64,000 bases of DNA from Xylanibacter ruminicola (GTDB taxonomy: Bacteria > Bacteroidota > Bacteroidia > Bacteroidales > Bacteroidaceae): NCBI GenBank assembly GCA_015060625.1, contig SUYC01000006.1, positions 124,001 to 188,000 on the forward strand, written 5' to 3'. This document shows positions 51,930 to 61,664 of this stretch, piece by piece (the first letter of the stretch is position 1; the number at the start of each line of letters is the position of its first letter). Below the pieces are notes generated by a model, which was given only the letters and a program-made list of their open reading frames with translations, had not been told where the DNA came from and did no database searches. Position numbers and translations under genes: made by a program.

Positions 51930-54900
51930 ATGAAGAAAAGCAGGTTTGTAATGATGTTCCTGGCACTTATGGTGACCATGACATCTTGGGCCCAAGGAAT
52001 CGTGGGCACTGTGATTGACGACCAGGGCGAAGCCGTGATCGGCGCCTCAGTCGTTGAAAAAGGTAATCCTCAGAACGGTACCATTACCGACTTTAATGGT
52101 CAGTTCACCATCAACGTGAAAGAGGGTACACCTATTACTATTAGCTACATCGGCTATCTTACTCAGGAACTGAAGGCCACCCAAGGCATGCGCGTGACCC
52201 TGCGTGAAGATGCTCAGACACTGCAGGACGTAGTGGTGATCGGCTACGGCGTTCAGAAGAAGAGCGTGGTGACTGCCGCCATTGCTAAGGTGAGCGCCGA
52301 CGACCTGGAAGGCAAGACACGCTTGCGCGCCGATGACGCTCTGAAGGGTCTGGCAGCTGGTGTGAATGTTACTTCAGCCAACGGACAGCCTGGCTCACAG
52401 TCAATGATTCGCGTGCGTGGTACAGGTACTATTAATGATACCAACCCACTCTACATCATCGACGGTATGCCTGCCGACCAGTACGGTCTGGAGAGCGTAA
52501 ACCCCAATGATATCGAGAGTATCGAGGTACTGAAGGATGCTGCATCAGGTGCCATCTATGGTGCTCGTGCTGCCAACGGTGTCATCCTCGTTACTACTAA
52601 GAAAGGTAAACTGGGTAAGGCTCAGATCAACTATAACTTCAGCTATGGTTGGCAGAGCGCCTGGAAGCATCGCGACGTGACCAGTGCTACCGACTATGCC
52701 ATCCTGCAGAACGAGAAATACGTGAACGGTGGACAGGCTCCTCTGTATGCCGATCCTTATAACCTGACCGATGCAAACGGTAACAAGATCACTGGTTTTG
52801 GTACCGATTGGCAGGAGCTGCTGTTCAACGACAACGCACCTGTAGTGCAGCACGACGTTTCAGTAAGCGGTGCTACAGAGAAGGTGAACTACTACCTGTC
52901 ACTGGGCTACTACACTCAGGACGGTATCGTGGGTGGTAACTACGGCAAGTCGAACTACGACCGTTTGACCATCCGCTCAAACAACCAGTTCAATGTATTC
53001 GACGACTCAAAGGAGCGCTCATTCCTGAACAAACTGGACATCAGCGCAAACCTCTCTTATATGCGCACACATAGCACAGGTATCGATACTAACTCAACAT
53101 GGGGTTCGCCTCTGGGTTCAGCACTTTACCTGGCTCCTACACTGCCTGTAACACTGACAGGTACCGTAGGTCAGGAAATGATCGACCGTTACAGTGCTTA
53201 CGATCTGTATCGCGATGCCAACGGCGATCCTTACACTATCCCTGGCTATCTGGGCAGCTATCAGGAGCAGAACAACCCCATTGCAATGATGCAGCAGCGC
53301 CCCAGCAAGGGTTGGAGCCACAAGTTCATGCCTAAGTTCAGCATCGATCTGCAGCTGTGGGACAACCTGAAGTATCACTTCGCATGGAGCGCCGAGCAGA
53401 GCTTCTGGGGCAGCGAAGGTGCTACCACCGAAAAGTTCTACTTCTCTGGTAACAACAACAGCGACCACACTCAGGCTTCTGCCGAGCAGGCTAAGAGCAC
53501 ACAGTGGCAGGTGGAGAACACCCTGACCTACGACAAGGAGTTTGGCAAGCACTCTATCGGTGTTGTTCTGGGTCAGAGCGCACTGAAGTACAAGGGTAAC
53601 TATGTTGGTGCATCGCACTGGAATCTGATCAATGTCAACAAGCCATACGTTGACTACACCACTGGCGGCGCCATTGAGACAACACTCGACGCTGATGGTA
53701 AAATTACTGGCGTGAAGAGCCTCGTTAACGGTTGGGCTGGTCCATACGTAGAGCACCACCTGGCTTCACTCTTCGCACGTCTGAGCTATAACTACGACGA
53801 GAAGTACATGTTCCAGGGAACTATCCGTCGCGACGGTTCAAGCCGCTTCGGTTCTAATAATAAATATGGTGTGTTCCCATCATTCTCACTGGGATGGAAC
53901 ATCATGAACGAGCAGTTCATGGAGAGCACCAAGAGCTGGCTGAACAATCTGAAGCTTCGCGCCAGCTGGGGTAAGAACGGTAACGAGAACATCGGTGACT
54001 TCCGCTACACGGTGCTCACCACCACTGGTGGCACCAGCAACTACTACTTCGGCCGTCAGGCTGTGATGGACTACGGTTCAAAGGCCAACGGACTGGCCAA
54101 CGAGAACCTGAAGTGGGAGGAATCAGAGCAGACCGACCTGGGTATCGACTTCGGTTTCTGGAACAACAAGCTGACATTCACCGTTGACTACTATATCAAG
54201 AAGACCAACGGCATGCTGATGACCATGCCTATCCCATCATACGTAGGTGAGACCAAGCCTATCGGTAACGTAGGTGACATGGAGAACAGCGGTATCGAGT
54301 TCGAACTTGGTTACAAGTGGAACATCAGCGATGCTCACTTCTCTATCAAGGGCAATGCCTCTTATCTGAAGAACAAGCTGAAGAACCTGGGTAACGACAC
54401 CGGCTTCCTGAACTATGGTATCTCTCAGTTCAGCGATGGTGGTACACGTGCCGAGAACGGTCAGCCTTTCCCATACTTCTATGGTTACAAGACTGCTGGT
54501 GTACTGCAGAACAAGGCCGAGGCCGACGCTTACAATGCCAAGTATGGTACCAGCTCTAATCCTGGCGACCTGATCTTCGTTGATACAAACGGCGACAACA
54601 AGATTACCAGCGACGACCGTACCAAGATTGGTAAGCCAACTCCCGACTGGACCTTCGGTTTGAACTTCAACGCCGATTGGAAGGGCTTCGACCTGAACCT
54701 CTTCTTCCAGGGTGTGGCAGGTGCCGACATCTTCGACGCTACCTGGCGCCAGGATATCGCATCGGGTAACTATCCTACTTGGGTGCTGCAGCGCTGGACT
54801 GGCGAGGGCACCTCAAACAAGCTGCCTATGCTGAAGCTGGGCGACTCTAAGAACTGGGTTGTTAGCGACATCTACGTACAGGACGGCAGCTACCTGCGCC

Positions 54901-55121
54901 TGAAGAACATCTCACTGGGCTACACACTGCCACGCAACATCACCAAGAAGGTGAACATCGAGCGTTTCCGCATGTATGTACGTGCCGAGAACCTCTTCAC
55001 CTGGACCAAGTACTGGGGATTCGATCCTGAGATCGGTTCTGGCAGCACATCAATGGGTGTTGACTACGGTGTATATCCACAGGCTCGCATCTTCACTATT
55101 GGTTGCAACCTCTCATTGTAA
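51930..55121 (+). CDS. SusC/RagA-family TonB-linked outer-membrane receptor
   Basis: 1063 aa. Signal peptide to about residue 22; N-terminal carboxypeptidase-like domain (about 24-100, GTVIDDQGEAVIGASVV); TonB box-like stretch and plug with ALKGLAAGVNV and TNPLYIIDGMPADQYGLESVNPNDIESIEVLKDA (a family hallmark); then a 22-strand barrel ending in a terminal aromatic-rich strand (ARIFTIGCNLSL). It imports oligosaccharides together with the SusD lid. First gene of the PUL. Confidence 0.96.
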   Translation: MKKSRFVMMFLALMVTMTSWAQGIVGTVIDDQGEAVIGASVVEKGNPQNGTITDFNGQFTINVKEGTPITISYIGYLTQELKATQGMRVTLREDAQTLQDVVVIGYGVQKKSVVTAAIAKVSADDLEGKTRLRADDALKGLAAGVNVTSANGQPGSQSMIRVRGTGTINDTNPLYIIDGMPADQYGLESVNPNDIESIEVLKDAASGAIYGARAANGVILVTTKKGKLGKAQINYNFSYGWQSAWKHRDVTSATDYAILQNEKYVNGGQAPLYADPYNLTDANGNKITGFGTDWQELLFNDNAPVVQHDVSVSGATEKVNYYLSLGYYTQDGIVGGNYGKSNYDRLTIRSNNQFNVFDDSKERSFLNKLDISANLSYMRTHSTGIDTNSTWGSPLGSALYLAPTLPVTLTGTVGQEMIDRYSAYDLYRDANGDPYTIPGYLGSYQEQNNPIAMMQQRPSKGWSHKFMPKFSIDLQLWDNLKYHFAWSAEQSFWGSEGATTEKFYFSGNNNSDHTQASAEQAKSTQWQVENTLTYDKEFGKHSIGVVLGQSALKYKGNYVGASHWNLINVNKPYVDYTTGGAIETTLDADGKITGVKSLVNGWAGPYVEHHLASLFARLSYNYDEKYMFQGTIRRDGSSRFGSNNKYGVFPSFSLGWNIMNEQFMESTKSWLNNLKLRASWGKNGNENIGDFRYTVLTTTGGTSNYYFGRQAVMDYGSKANGLANENLKWEESEQTDLGIDFGFWNNKLTFTVDYYIKKTNGMLMTMPIPSYVGETKPIGNVGDMENSGIEFELGYKWNISDAHFSIKGNASYLKNKLKNLGNDTGFLNYGISQFSDGGTRAENGQPFPYFYGYKTAGVLQNKAEADAYNAKYGTSSNPGDLIFVDTNGDNKITSDDRTKIGKPTPDWTFGLNFNADWKGFDLNLFFQGVAGADIFDATWRQDIASGNYPTWVLQRWTGEGTSNKLPMLKLGDSKNWVVSDIYVQDGSYLRLKNISLGYTLPRNITKKVNIERFRMYVRAENLFTWTKYWGFDPEIGSGSTSMGVDYGVYPQARIFTIGCNLSL

Positions 55122-55163
55122 AGGTGAAAAAATAAAAGAATAAAAAAATAAAATCAGATTATT

Positions 55164-56696
55164 ATGAATACGAAGATATATAAAACACTGTTCGCAGGAG
55201 TAGTAGCCGTTTCGCTGACTGCTTGTAACGACAGTTTCCTGGAGGTAGAGAACCCCACTGGTGAGCCTCTGGAAGAATATTACATGACCGATGCCCATCT
55301 GAGCGAGGCCTGCACATCGGCCTATGCCCCACTGCACTGGCCCGACTGGGACGGAACAGCCTATAACGACCTGACTTGCGACGCCGAGATTATGGGCGAC
55401 GACTTCTGGGTAGGCGGTTCAAGCATCAGCGACAACCAGCACTGGCACAAGCTCTTCAACTTTGAGGGCGACGGCAACAACACCCTGGGTACCCTTTGGG
55501 GCGACTTCTACAGTGGTATCAAGCGTTGCAACGACGTGATCAAGTACTGCTCATGGGGTGGCGGCAGCGAGGCCAACCGCAAGAGCTATGAGATGCAGGC
55601 TCGTCTGCTCCGCGTGTACTATTATAATATTCTGTGGCACTACTACGGCAATGTTCCCTTCTATCTGGAGAACCTGAGCGAGCCTTACACTGCCCCTCAG
55701 ATGACAGCCGACGAGATTTACAACCAGCTGCTGCCTGAGCTCGAGGATATCATTGCCTCAAATGTACTGCCCATGCGCTGGGATGCCTCTAACGAGGGTC
55801 GCGTAAGCCAGGCTATGGCCTACATGCTCTATGCCGAGATGGTAATGTATCAGAACGACTCTGCACGTTATCCTACTGCTCTGAACTACATGAAGCAGAT
55901 TATCGGCGACAGCAAATATAGCTTGAATCCCGACTTTGCCGATCTGTTTGCAGAGAGCGGCGAGATGTGCTCAGAGAGCATCTTCGAGATTACCTACGAC
56001 GATGACAATGCACAGCGCGACTGGGGCACATCTATGCACGCTGGTGGTACTGTGTTCCCCACACTCTGCTCACCTAACGGTTGGGCCGGTGGCGAAGGCT
56101 GGGACGGCGGTAACGATGGTTGGGGCTTCCTGCCTATGCGCGTCGAGGCTTACAACATGTATGCCGAAAACGACAAGCGTCGCGACGTAACCTGCTGGGA
56201 TGTTCGTGGCTACACATACACCGAGCGTTATCAGGACACTCACATCTGGCACGGTAAGTATCGTCCACAGAGTGCCAACAATCAGGACTGCCCAACATCA
56301 AAGAACCTGAACTACAACAATAACAAGCGTATCTATCGCTATGCCGAGACCCTGCTGAACGCAGCTGAGCTGCTGTTGCAGACTGGCGGAAGCGCTGCAG
56401 AGGCTACAGGTTATGTAAACGAGGTTCGTGAGCGTGCCGGCCTGGCTGCACTGAGCAATGTGACCATCGACGACATCCTGAACGAGCGCCACTTGGAGTT
56501 CTGCGGTGAGGGTAAGCGCTACTTCGACCTGGTTCGTGCCGAGGGCATCAGCGGTGCCACCGAGAAGGCCAGTCTGAAGCTCGTGCCCGATGCCTACGGC
56601 TATCGCACCAACACCTGGACACCAAGCAAGAAGCACATTCCTCTCTCTCAGAGCGAGCTGGATGCTGACCCAACACTGGTGCAGAACAACTATTAA
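55164..56696 (+). CDS. SusD/RagB-family nutrient-binding lipoprotein
   Basis: 510 aa with lipobox VSLTAC (Cys21). SusD markers: SFLEVENPTG near the start, TPR-like helices (ARLLRVYYYNILWHYYGNVPFYLENL), YAETLLNAAELLLQTGG, and a C-terminal DDILNERHLEFCGEGKRYFDLVR. It caps the SusC barrel at the surface and binds glycans. 42 bp after susC. Confidence 0.96.
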   Translation: MNTKIYKTLFAGVVAVSLTACNDSFLEVENPTGEPLEEYYMTDAHLSEACTSAYAPLHWPDWDGTAYNDLTCDAEIMGDDFWVGGSSISDNQHWHKLFNFEGDGNNTLGTLWGDFYSGIKRCNDVIKYCSWGGGSEANRKSYEMQARLLRVYYYNILWHYYGNVPFYLENLSEPYTAPQMTADEIYNQLLPELEDIIASNVLPMRWDASNEGRVSQAMAYMLYAEMVMYQNDSARYPTALNYMKQIIGDSKYSLNPDFADLFAESGEMCSESIFEITYDDDNAQRDWGTSMHAGGTVFPTLCSPNGWAGGEGWDGGNDGWGFLPMRVEAYNMYAENDKRRDVTCWDVRGYTYTERYQDTHIWHGKYRPQSANNQDCPTSKNLNYNNNKRIYRYAETLLNAAELLLQTGGSAAEATGYVNEVRERAGLAALSNVTIDDILNERHLEFCGEGKRYFDLVRAEGISGATEKASLKLVPDAYGYRTNTWTPSKKHIPLSQSELDADPTLVQNNY

Positions 56697-56747
56697 TTAA
56701 TAGTTAAGAGTTAAGAATTAAAAATTAAGAATTAAGAAATATAGATT

Positions 56748-59168
56748 ATGAAGAATCTGTTTAAATATACAATGGGAGCGCTGGCAGCAGGCACGATGAT
56801 GACCGCCTGCTCGCCCGACAGCTTCGACGGCGCAGACCCCAACGGCATTCCCTCGGTAAGCGGTGTTGATTTCAGCATCAGCGTTGACCAGGAAACCAAC
56901 CAGATGATTGCCAACTACACCCCACAGCCAGGCACATACCCCATCTGGATTATCAACGGCAACACCTACTCTACACTGCAGGAGGTGGGATTCCAGAATC
57001 CTGAGGCCGGCACCTATACTATCGACATGAAATTGGGCAACCGCAATGGTTTCAGTCAGGGTGTCATCAGCAAGACATTCACTTTCAACGAGACTAAGAT
57101 TGACTACTCTGCCGATTTCCGTCGTATCTGCAACAAGGAGTGGCGTATAGCCAACAAGGAGCAGGGACACCTGGGCTGCGGCCCTGCCGGAACAGCTGCC
57201 ACCGAATGGTGGAGTGCTGCTCCCAACGATAAGAAGGACTTTGGTGTTTACGACGACCGCATCACCTTTACAGCCACCACACGCAAGGGCGGTAGCTATA
57301 CCTACAATGCTGGTGCCGACGGTAACACCTATGTGAATAAGGGCGTAACCAAATGGAACACCCAGAACGACGATGCCGACGTAGATGTAGCTGTGGGCAA
57401 CCAGACATCAAGCTGGAGCTTCGAGATCTACGACTGGGAGGATGCCGAGGGCAACGTGACCAAGCAGACCTACATCCAGCTGGCCGGCAACACCGCATTC
57501 CCCTACATCTCGAGCGACGCTCAGTACGAGAATCCTAAGTTCCGTATCGAGACCCTCACAGCCACCAAGCTGGTGCTGGTTTACGACGCTCCTGATCGCG
57601 GTATTGCATGGCGCTACATCCTGACAAGCGCTCCTGATGAGCGCCTCGTTGAGGAGCAGGGATTCGATGCCAACAGCGACTTCAACCTCTGGAAGGGCAT
57701 CACGCCTAACGCCACATTCTACTTCAACCCAGGTTGGGGCACAGAGCGCACTGGCGAGATGGAAGCTGGCTACACTGGTGGAAACAACGACTACACCGTG
57801 ACAGTTCCCGATGCTTGCTCAGACCGCTGGCAGGCTCAGTTCCACCTCCACACCGACCTGAATCTGAAGACTGGAACCAACTACGACTTCTCTGTTATCT
57901 TCAATGCTGATAAGGATATCGACGGTGTGACCGTGAAGCTCACCGACGAGGCAGATGCCGATGCTATCATCGACGTAGCCGACGTGAACCTCAAGGCTGG
58001 TCAGGATATCGTATTCTGGAAGAGCAACATCGAAGGTAAGGACCTTTCTAAGGTGAAGTTGGTATTCGACTTCGGTCATGCTACCGGTGCTACCAAGATC
58101 AACGTAAGCAATGTGGTTATCAAGGATCATGCTAACGACGACGGCACCATCGTAAAGGAAGGTGGCGAAGAAGAGAAGCCTGTGATGGACTGGAACTATG
58201 AGAGCGGAGCCAACCTCTGGAAGGCTGTTGACGATGGTACAGTAGCCAGCGAGTTCGCTTACTGGTTTGCTGATGACAGCTGGACACAGATTACAAGCCC
58301 AGTATGTACACACAGCGGCGACACTTACGAGCTCACCATGCCTGATGGTATCGGTGGCAGCCAGTGGCAGGGCCAGTTCCATATCGACACCAAGCTTACA
58401 GCAAGTGCATCAAAGGCCTATAACTTCTACTGTGTAGTAGAGGCCGACAACGACTGCGCTGGTGTTACCTTCAAGCTCACCGATGGTGGCGACAACAACT
58501 TCCTGCTCGAGGAGCGTATCCCTGTTAAGGCCGACGAGCCACTCATCGTGAAGCGCGAGGGCCTGACACTGAAGGAGGGTGCTGATGCCGACCAGCTGCG
58601 CATGTTCTTCGACTTCGGTGGTACACCTGCTGGCACTCACGTGAAGATCAGCAAAATCTATCTCGAAGAGGCTGTAGTACTGAACTACGACGATCCTTCA
58701 AACCTGTGGAAGGGTGTTGACGATGGTTCAGTAAAGAGCACATTCGCCTATTGGTTTGCCGATGATAGCTGGACAGAACTGGGCAACCAGCCTGTAGCTA
58801 CTCGCAATGGCGACACTGTTGAGCTCACTCTCCCTGATGGAATGGGTGGTAGCCAGTGGCAGGGTCAGTTCCACATCGATACCGACCTGACTGCTAAGGG
58901 CGACAAGGAGTATCACTTCCAGGTGGTAGTAACAGCTGATGCCGACTGCCCAGGCGTAACTATCAAGCTCACCGACAGCGGCGATAACAACTTCTTCTGC
59001 GAGGGTCGTCACGACATTAAGGCCGACGAGCCATACACATTCACACTGAAGAATGCTAAGTTGAAGGAGGGTGCCGATGCATCGGCTATCCGTCTGTTCT
59101 TCGACTTCGGAGGATCAACACCTGGTGCAAAGGTGAAGATTAGTAAGATTGTCTTCAAGGAGGCATAA
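56748..59168 (+). CDS. Surface glycan-binding lipoprotein with three repeated binding modules
   Basis: 806 aa with lipobox MMTAC (Cys21). A PKD-like segment (about 35-115), a middle domain (about 120-305) with the WRIANKEQGHLGCGPAG motif, then three related beta-sandwich modules of about 155 aa, each opening NLWK and containing WQ(G/A)QFH(I/L)(H/D)T, VTVKLTD-type and FDFG motifs, like CBM4/CBM-type sandwiches. Modules 2 and 3 are much closer to each other than to module 1. It should position beta-glucan at the cell surface for SusC/D. The spacer before it is an AATTAAG-type repeat. Confidence 0.85.
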   Translation: MKNLFKYTMGALAAGTMMTACSPDSFDGADPNGIPSVSGVDFSISVDQETNQMIANYTPQPGTYPIWIINGNTYSTLQEVGFQNPEAGTYTIDMKLGNRNGFSQGVISKTFTFNETKIDYSADFRRICNKEWRIANKEQGHLGCGPAGTAATEWWSAAPNDKKDFGVYDDRITFTATTRKGGSYTYNAGADGNTYVNKGVTKWNTQNDDADVDVAVGNQTSSWSFEIYDWEDAEGNVTKQTYIQLAGNTAFPYISSDAQYENPKFRIETLTATKLVLVYDAPDRGIAWRYILTSAPDERLVEEQGFDANSDFNLWKGITPNATFYFNPGWGTERTGEMEAGYTGGNNDYTVTVPDACSDRWQAQFHLHTDLNLKTGTNYDFSVIFNADKDIDGVTVKLTDEADADAIIDVADVNLKAGQDIVFWKSNIEGKDLSKVKLVFDFGHATGATKINVSNVVIKDHANDDGTIVKEGGEEEKPVMDWNYESGANLWKAVDDGTVASEFAYWFADDSWTQITSPVCTHSGDTYELTMPDGIGGSQWQGQFHIDTKLTASASKAYNFYCVVEADNDCAGVTFKLTDGGDNNFLLEERIPVKADEPLIVKREGLTLKEGADADQLRMFFDFGGTPAGTHVKISKIYLEEAVVLNYDDPSNLWKGVDDGSVKSTFAYWFADDSWTELGNQPVATRNGDTVELTLPDGMGGSQWQGQFHIDTDLTAKGDKEYHFQVVVTADADCPGVTIKLTDSGDNNFFCEGRHDIKADEPYTFTLKNAKLKEGADASAIRLFFDFGGSTPGAKVKISKIVFKEA
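57686..59165 (+). repeat. Three tandem module repeats within the glycan-binding lipoprotein
   Basis: Module starts at about 57686, 58208 and 58698, each beginning AACCT-CTGGAAG-like DNA. Copies 2 and 3 share long near-identical stretches, indicating a recent duplication. Confidence 0.75.
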
Positions 59169-59190
59169 CAAATAAAAAATTGAATAATTA

Positions 59191-60288
59191 ATGAAACGTT
59201 ACATGTTTAACACTCTATTGCTCGCACTCACCGCAGTCTTTACTGGCTGCGGTGGGGGTAGCGATGACCCACAGCCCGCTGCTCCAACGATCACCGTATC
59301 GCAGGAGAGCATCAATGCACCTGCCGAAGGAGGCAGCTACACTATCAACGTTACCACCACTGGAAAAGAGTGGGGTGTTTATGCCGATGGCGACTTCGTG
59401 AAGGCCACGGCTCAGTATGCTAACAATGCGGTGGCTGTGACCATCGACGAGAACCCTAATACCACGGAGCGTACAGGTAACGTCACCATTATGTCGGGTA
59501 CTGCCCGTAAGAACATCACAGTGACTCAGGCCGCTGCTGCAAAGCCTGCCTACAATGCGCCTGATGGTTATTCACTGGTTTGGCAAGACGAGTTTGAAGG
59601 CACCAGCAATCAGCTGAATGCCGCCGACTGGACCCACGAGGTGAAGAACTCAGGTTGGGTGAACCACGAACTGCAGAACTATGTGAACCAAAAAACGCCA
59701 GAGGGCCAGTTGGTGACCGAGGTTAAGAACGGCACCCTGCGCATCACCGCTCGCAAGGAGAACGGAAAGGTTTACTCTGGTCGTGTGTATGCCAAGGTAA
59801 AAGAGGGCTGGACCTACGGTTACATCGAGGCCAGCATCAAACTGCCAAAGGGCAAGGGCACATGGCCTGCCTTCTGGATGATGCCTGTGAACTTCAAGTC
59901 GTGGCCTGCTGATGGCGAGATTGATATCATGGAAGAGGTGGGCTATCACCCCAACTACGTATCATCAAGTCTGCATGCCAATGCACACGTACACTCTAAC
60001 AACACCCAGGTGACCCACGAGATGAAATGCGATGGTGCCGAAGGCGAATTCCACACCTACGCTATCCTGTGGACAGCCAAGAACATCACCACCTATGTGG
60101 ATGGTAAGGTTCAGCTGAGCTATGACAACCGTGGACTGGGTCGCGACGACTGGCCCTACGATGATCCGTTCTACGTGATCCTCAACCTGGCTTGGGGTGG
60201 CGATTGGGGTGGCGCTCAAGACGTTGACGAGAGTGCATTGCCAGCCACCATGGAAGTAGATTACGTGCGTGTATTCCAGAAGAAATAA
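59191..60288 (+). CDS. GH16 beta-glucanase lipoprotein with BACON domain
   Basis: 365 aa with lipobox VFTGC (Cys20). A BACON domain (about 32-116, ITVSQESINAPAEGGSYTINV to VTQAAA) precedes the GH16 jelly roll with the catalytic EIDIMEE (Glu243, Asp245, Glu248), YIEASIKLPKGKGTWPAFWMMP and GGDWGG. It endo-cleaves beta-1,3 or mixed-linked beta-glucan, most likely at the outer membrane. Confidence 0.94.
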   Translation: MKRYMFNTLLLALTAVFTGCGGGSDDPQPAAPTITVSQESINAPAEGGSYTINVTTTGKEWGVYADGDFVKATAQYANNAVAVTIDENPNTTERTGNVTIMSGTARKNITVTQAAAAKPAYNAPDGYSLVWQDEFEGTSNQLNAADWTHEVKNSGWVNHELQNYVNQKTPEGQLVTEVKNGTLRITARKENGKVYSGRVYAKVKEGWTYGYIEASIKLPKGKGTWPAFWMMPVNFKSWPADGEIDIMEEVGYHPNYVSSSLHANAHVHSNNTQVTHEMKCDGAEGEFHTYAILWTAKNITTYVDGKVQLSYDNRGLGRDDWPYDDPFYVILNLAWGGDWGGAQDVDESALPATMEVDYVRVFQKK

Positions 60289-61664
60289 TGAACTTGAAAT
60301 TAATACTCTCAACTTTGTTGTTTATTGCTGCGGCCAGTCCTGCGCCGGCCCAGCAATATAAACAACTTACCGATGTACCCACGGTGTATATCGAGACGGA
60401 GAACGGTCAGAACATCACCAGTAAGGAAGAGTACATCATGTGTACTTTTACGATGGTGGATGGCGACAACACGCTCCGACTCGAGAACACACAGATAAGA
60501 GGACGAGGCAACTCTTCGTGGTGGAACTCTGACAAGAAACCCTACCGAGTTAAGTTCGACAAAAAGCAAACACTGTTAGGTGAGGACTTTGCGAAAGCCA
60601 AAAGTTGGACCTTGCTGGCCAATCACGGCGACAAGACCATGATTCGCAATGCCCTGACTTATCAACTCGGACGTTTCATCGGCATGAAGTTCTGTCCAGC
60701 TGCCAAGTTCATCGATCTTTATCTTAATGGCAAATACCGCGGAACCTACCAGATTAGCGACCAGGTGCAGGTGCACAAGAAACGCGTGGAGGTAGATGAG
60801 GACAACGGCTGGCTGCTCGAGGTGGCCAACGAGTACTCGAAAGAGGATCCCTACATCACCTCAACCCGCTACGGCATCATGTACAACATCAAGAACCCCG
60901 ACGACGAGCTGCTCACCATGGATAAGCGCATCGCCATCGGACAGTGGCTGGAGGCCTTCGAGAAGGCTGTGACCAGCAATGACTACAAGGACCCCGAGAA
61001 AGGCTATCGTGCCTACATCGACGAGACCGATTTTATTAATTGGTACGTAGGTGCTGAACTTACTGGTAACATCGACGCCCTGTTCAGTATATATATGTAC
61101 AAGGAGGCCGATGAGCAAAAGATGCACTTTGGACCGCTATGGGACCTCGATTTAGGGTATGATAACAGCTCGGAAAAGAGTTTGCTCCGACAGATGGAGG
61201 CCTATCTGGGTCTGGCTAATCGCCCGTTCGAAAAGATTCTGCAGCGCCTGTGGCAAGACCCCTGGTTTGCAAAAGCCTGCACCGACCGGATGAACCAGTT
61301 GGTAGAGGCTGGACTGGAGCAGCACTTGTTGACGGCTATCGACAGTCTGCGTGGCGCCATCTGGCAGTCGCAGACAGAGAACTTCAAGGTGTGGCCCATC
61401 AACCAGCAGGTGTATAGCTTCGAGAAGCACAAGTACCACAACGACTACGACAGCTACATCAGCGACCTGAAGGCGTTTGTGAGCACCCATATCCCCTATC
61501 TGCAGCAGACCTTCGCACAGAAGTTGACCGCCACAGGTATCACCGCTGCCAAGACAACTGAAAGGAACAGCAGCACCCTCTACGACCTGCAGGGCCGAAA
61601 GGTGCAGCAACCCAATAAAAAAGGAATATACATCCAGAACAGACAAATAATAACAAGACAATGA
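60288..61664 (+). CDS. Secreted CotH-kinase-family protein
   Basis: 458 aa with signal peptide NLKLILSTLLFIAAASPAPAQ. CotH-type motifs: QIRGRGNSSW, KKPYRVKFDKK, WTLLANHGDKTMIRNALTYQLGR, YRGTYQISDQVQVHKKRVEV and FGPLWDLDLGYDN. CotH proteins are atypical kinases in spore-formers; in this phylum such proteins occur in carbohydrate loci with unknown role. The last 30 residues, SSTLYDLQGRKV and KGIYIQNRQIITRQ, resemble a type IX sorting tail. The start overlaps the GH16 stop by one base. Confidence 0.85.
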   Translation: MNLKLILSTLLFIAAASPAPAQQYKQLTDVPTVYIETENGQNITSKEEYIMCTFTMVDGDNTLRLENTQIRGRGNSSWWNSDKKPYRVKFDKKQTLLGEDFAKAKSWTLLANHGDKTMIRNALTYQLGRFIGMKFCPAAKFIDLYLNGKYRGTYQISDQVQVHKKRVEVDEDNGWLLEVANEYSKEDPYITSTRYGIMYNIKNPDDELLTMDKRIAIGQWLEAFEKAVTSNDYKDPEKGYRAYIDETDFINWYVGAELTGNIDALFSIYMYKEADEQKMHFGPLWDLDLGYDNSSEKSLLRQMEAYLGLANRPFEKILQRLWQDPWFAKACTDRMNQLVEAGLEQHLLTAIDSLRGAIWQSQTENFKVWPINQQVYSFEKHKYHNDYDSYISDLKAFVSTHIPYLQQTFAQKLTATGITAAKTTERNSSTLYDLQGRKVQQPNKKGIYIQNRQIITRQ

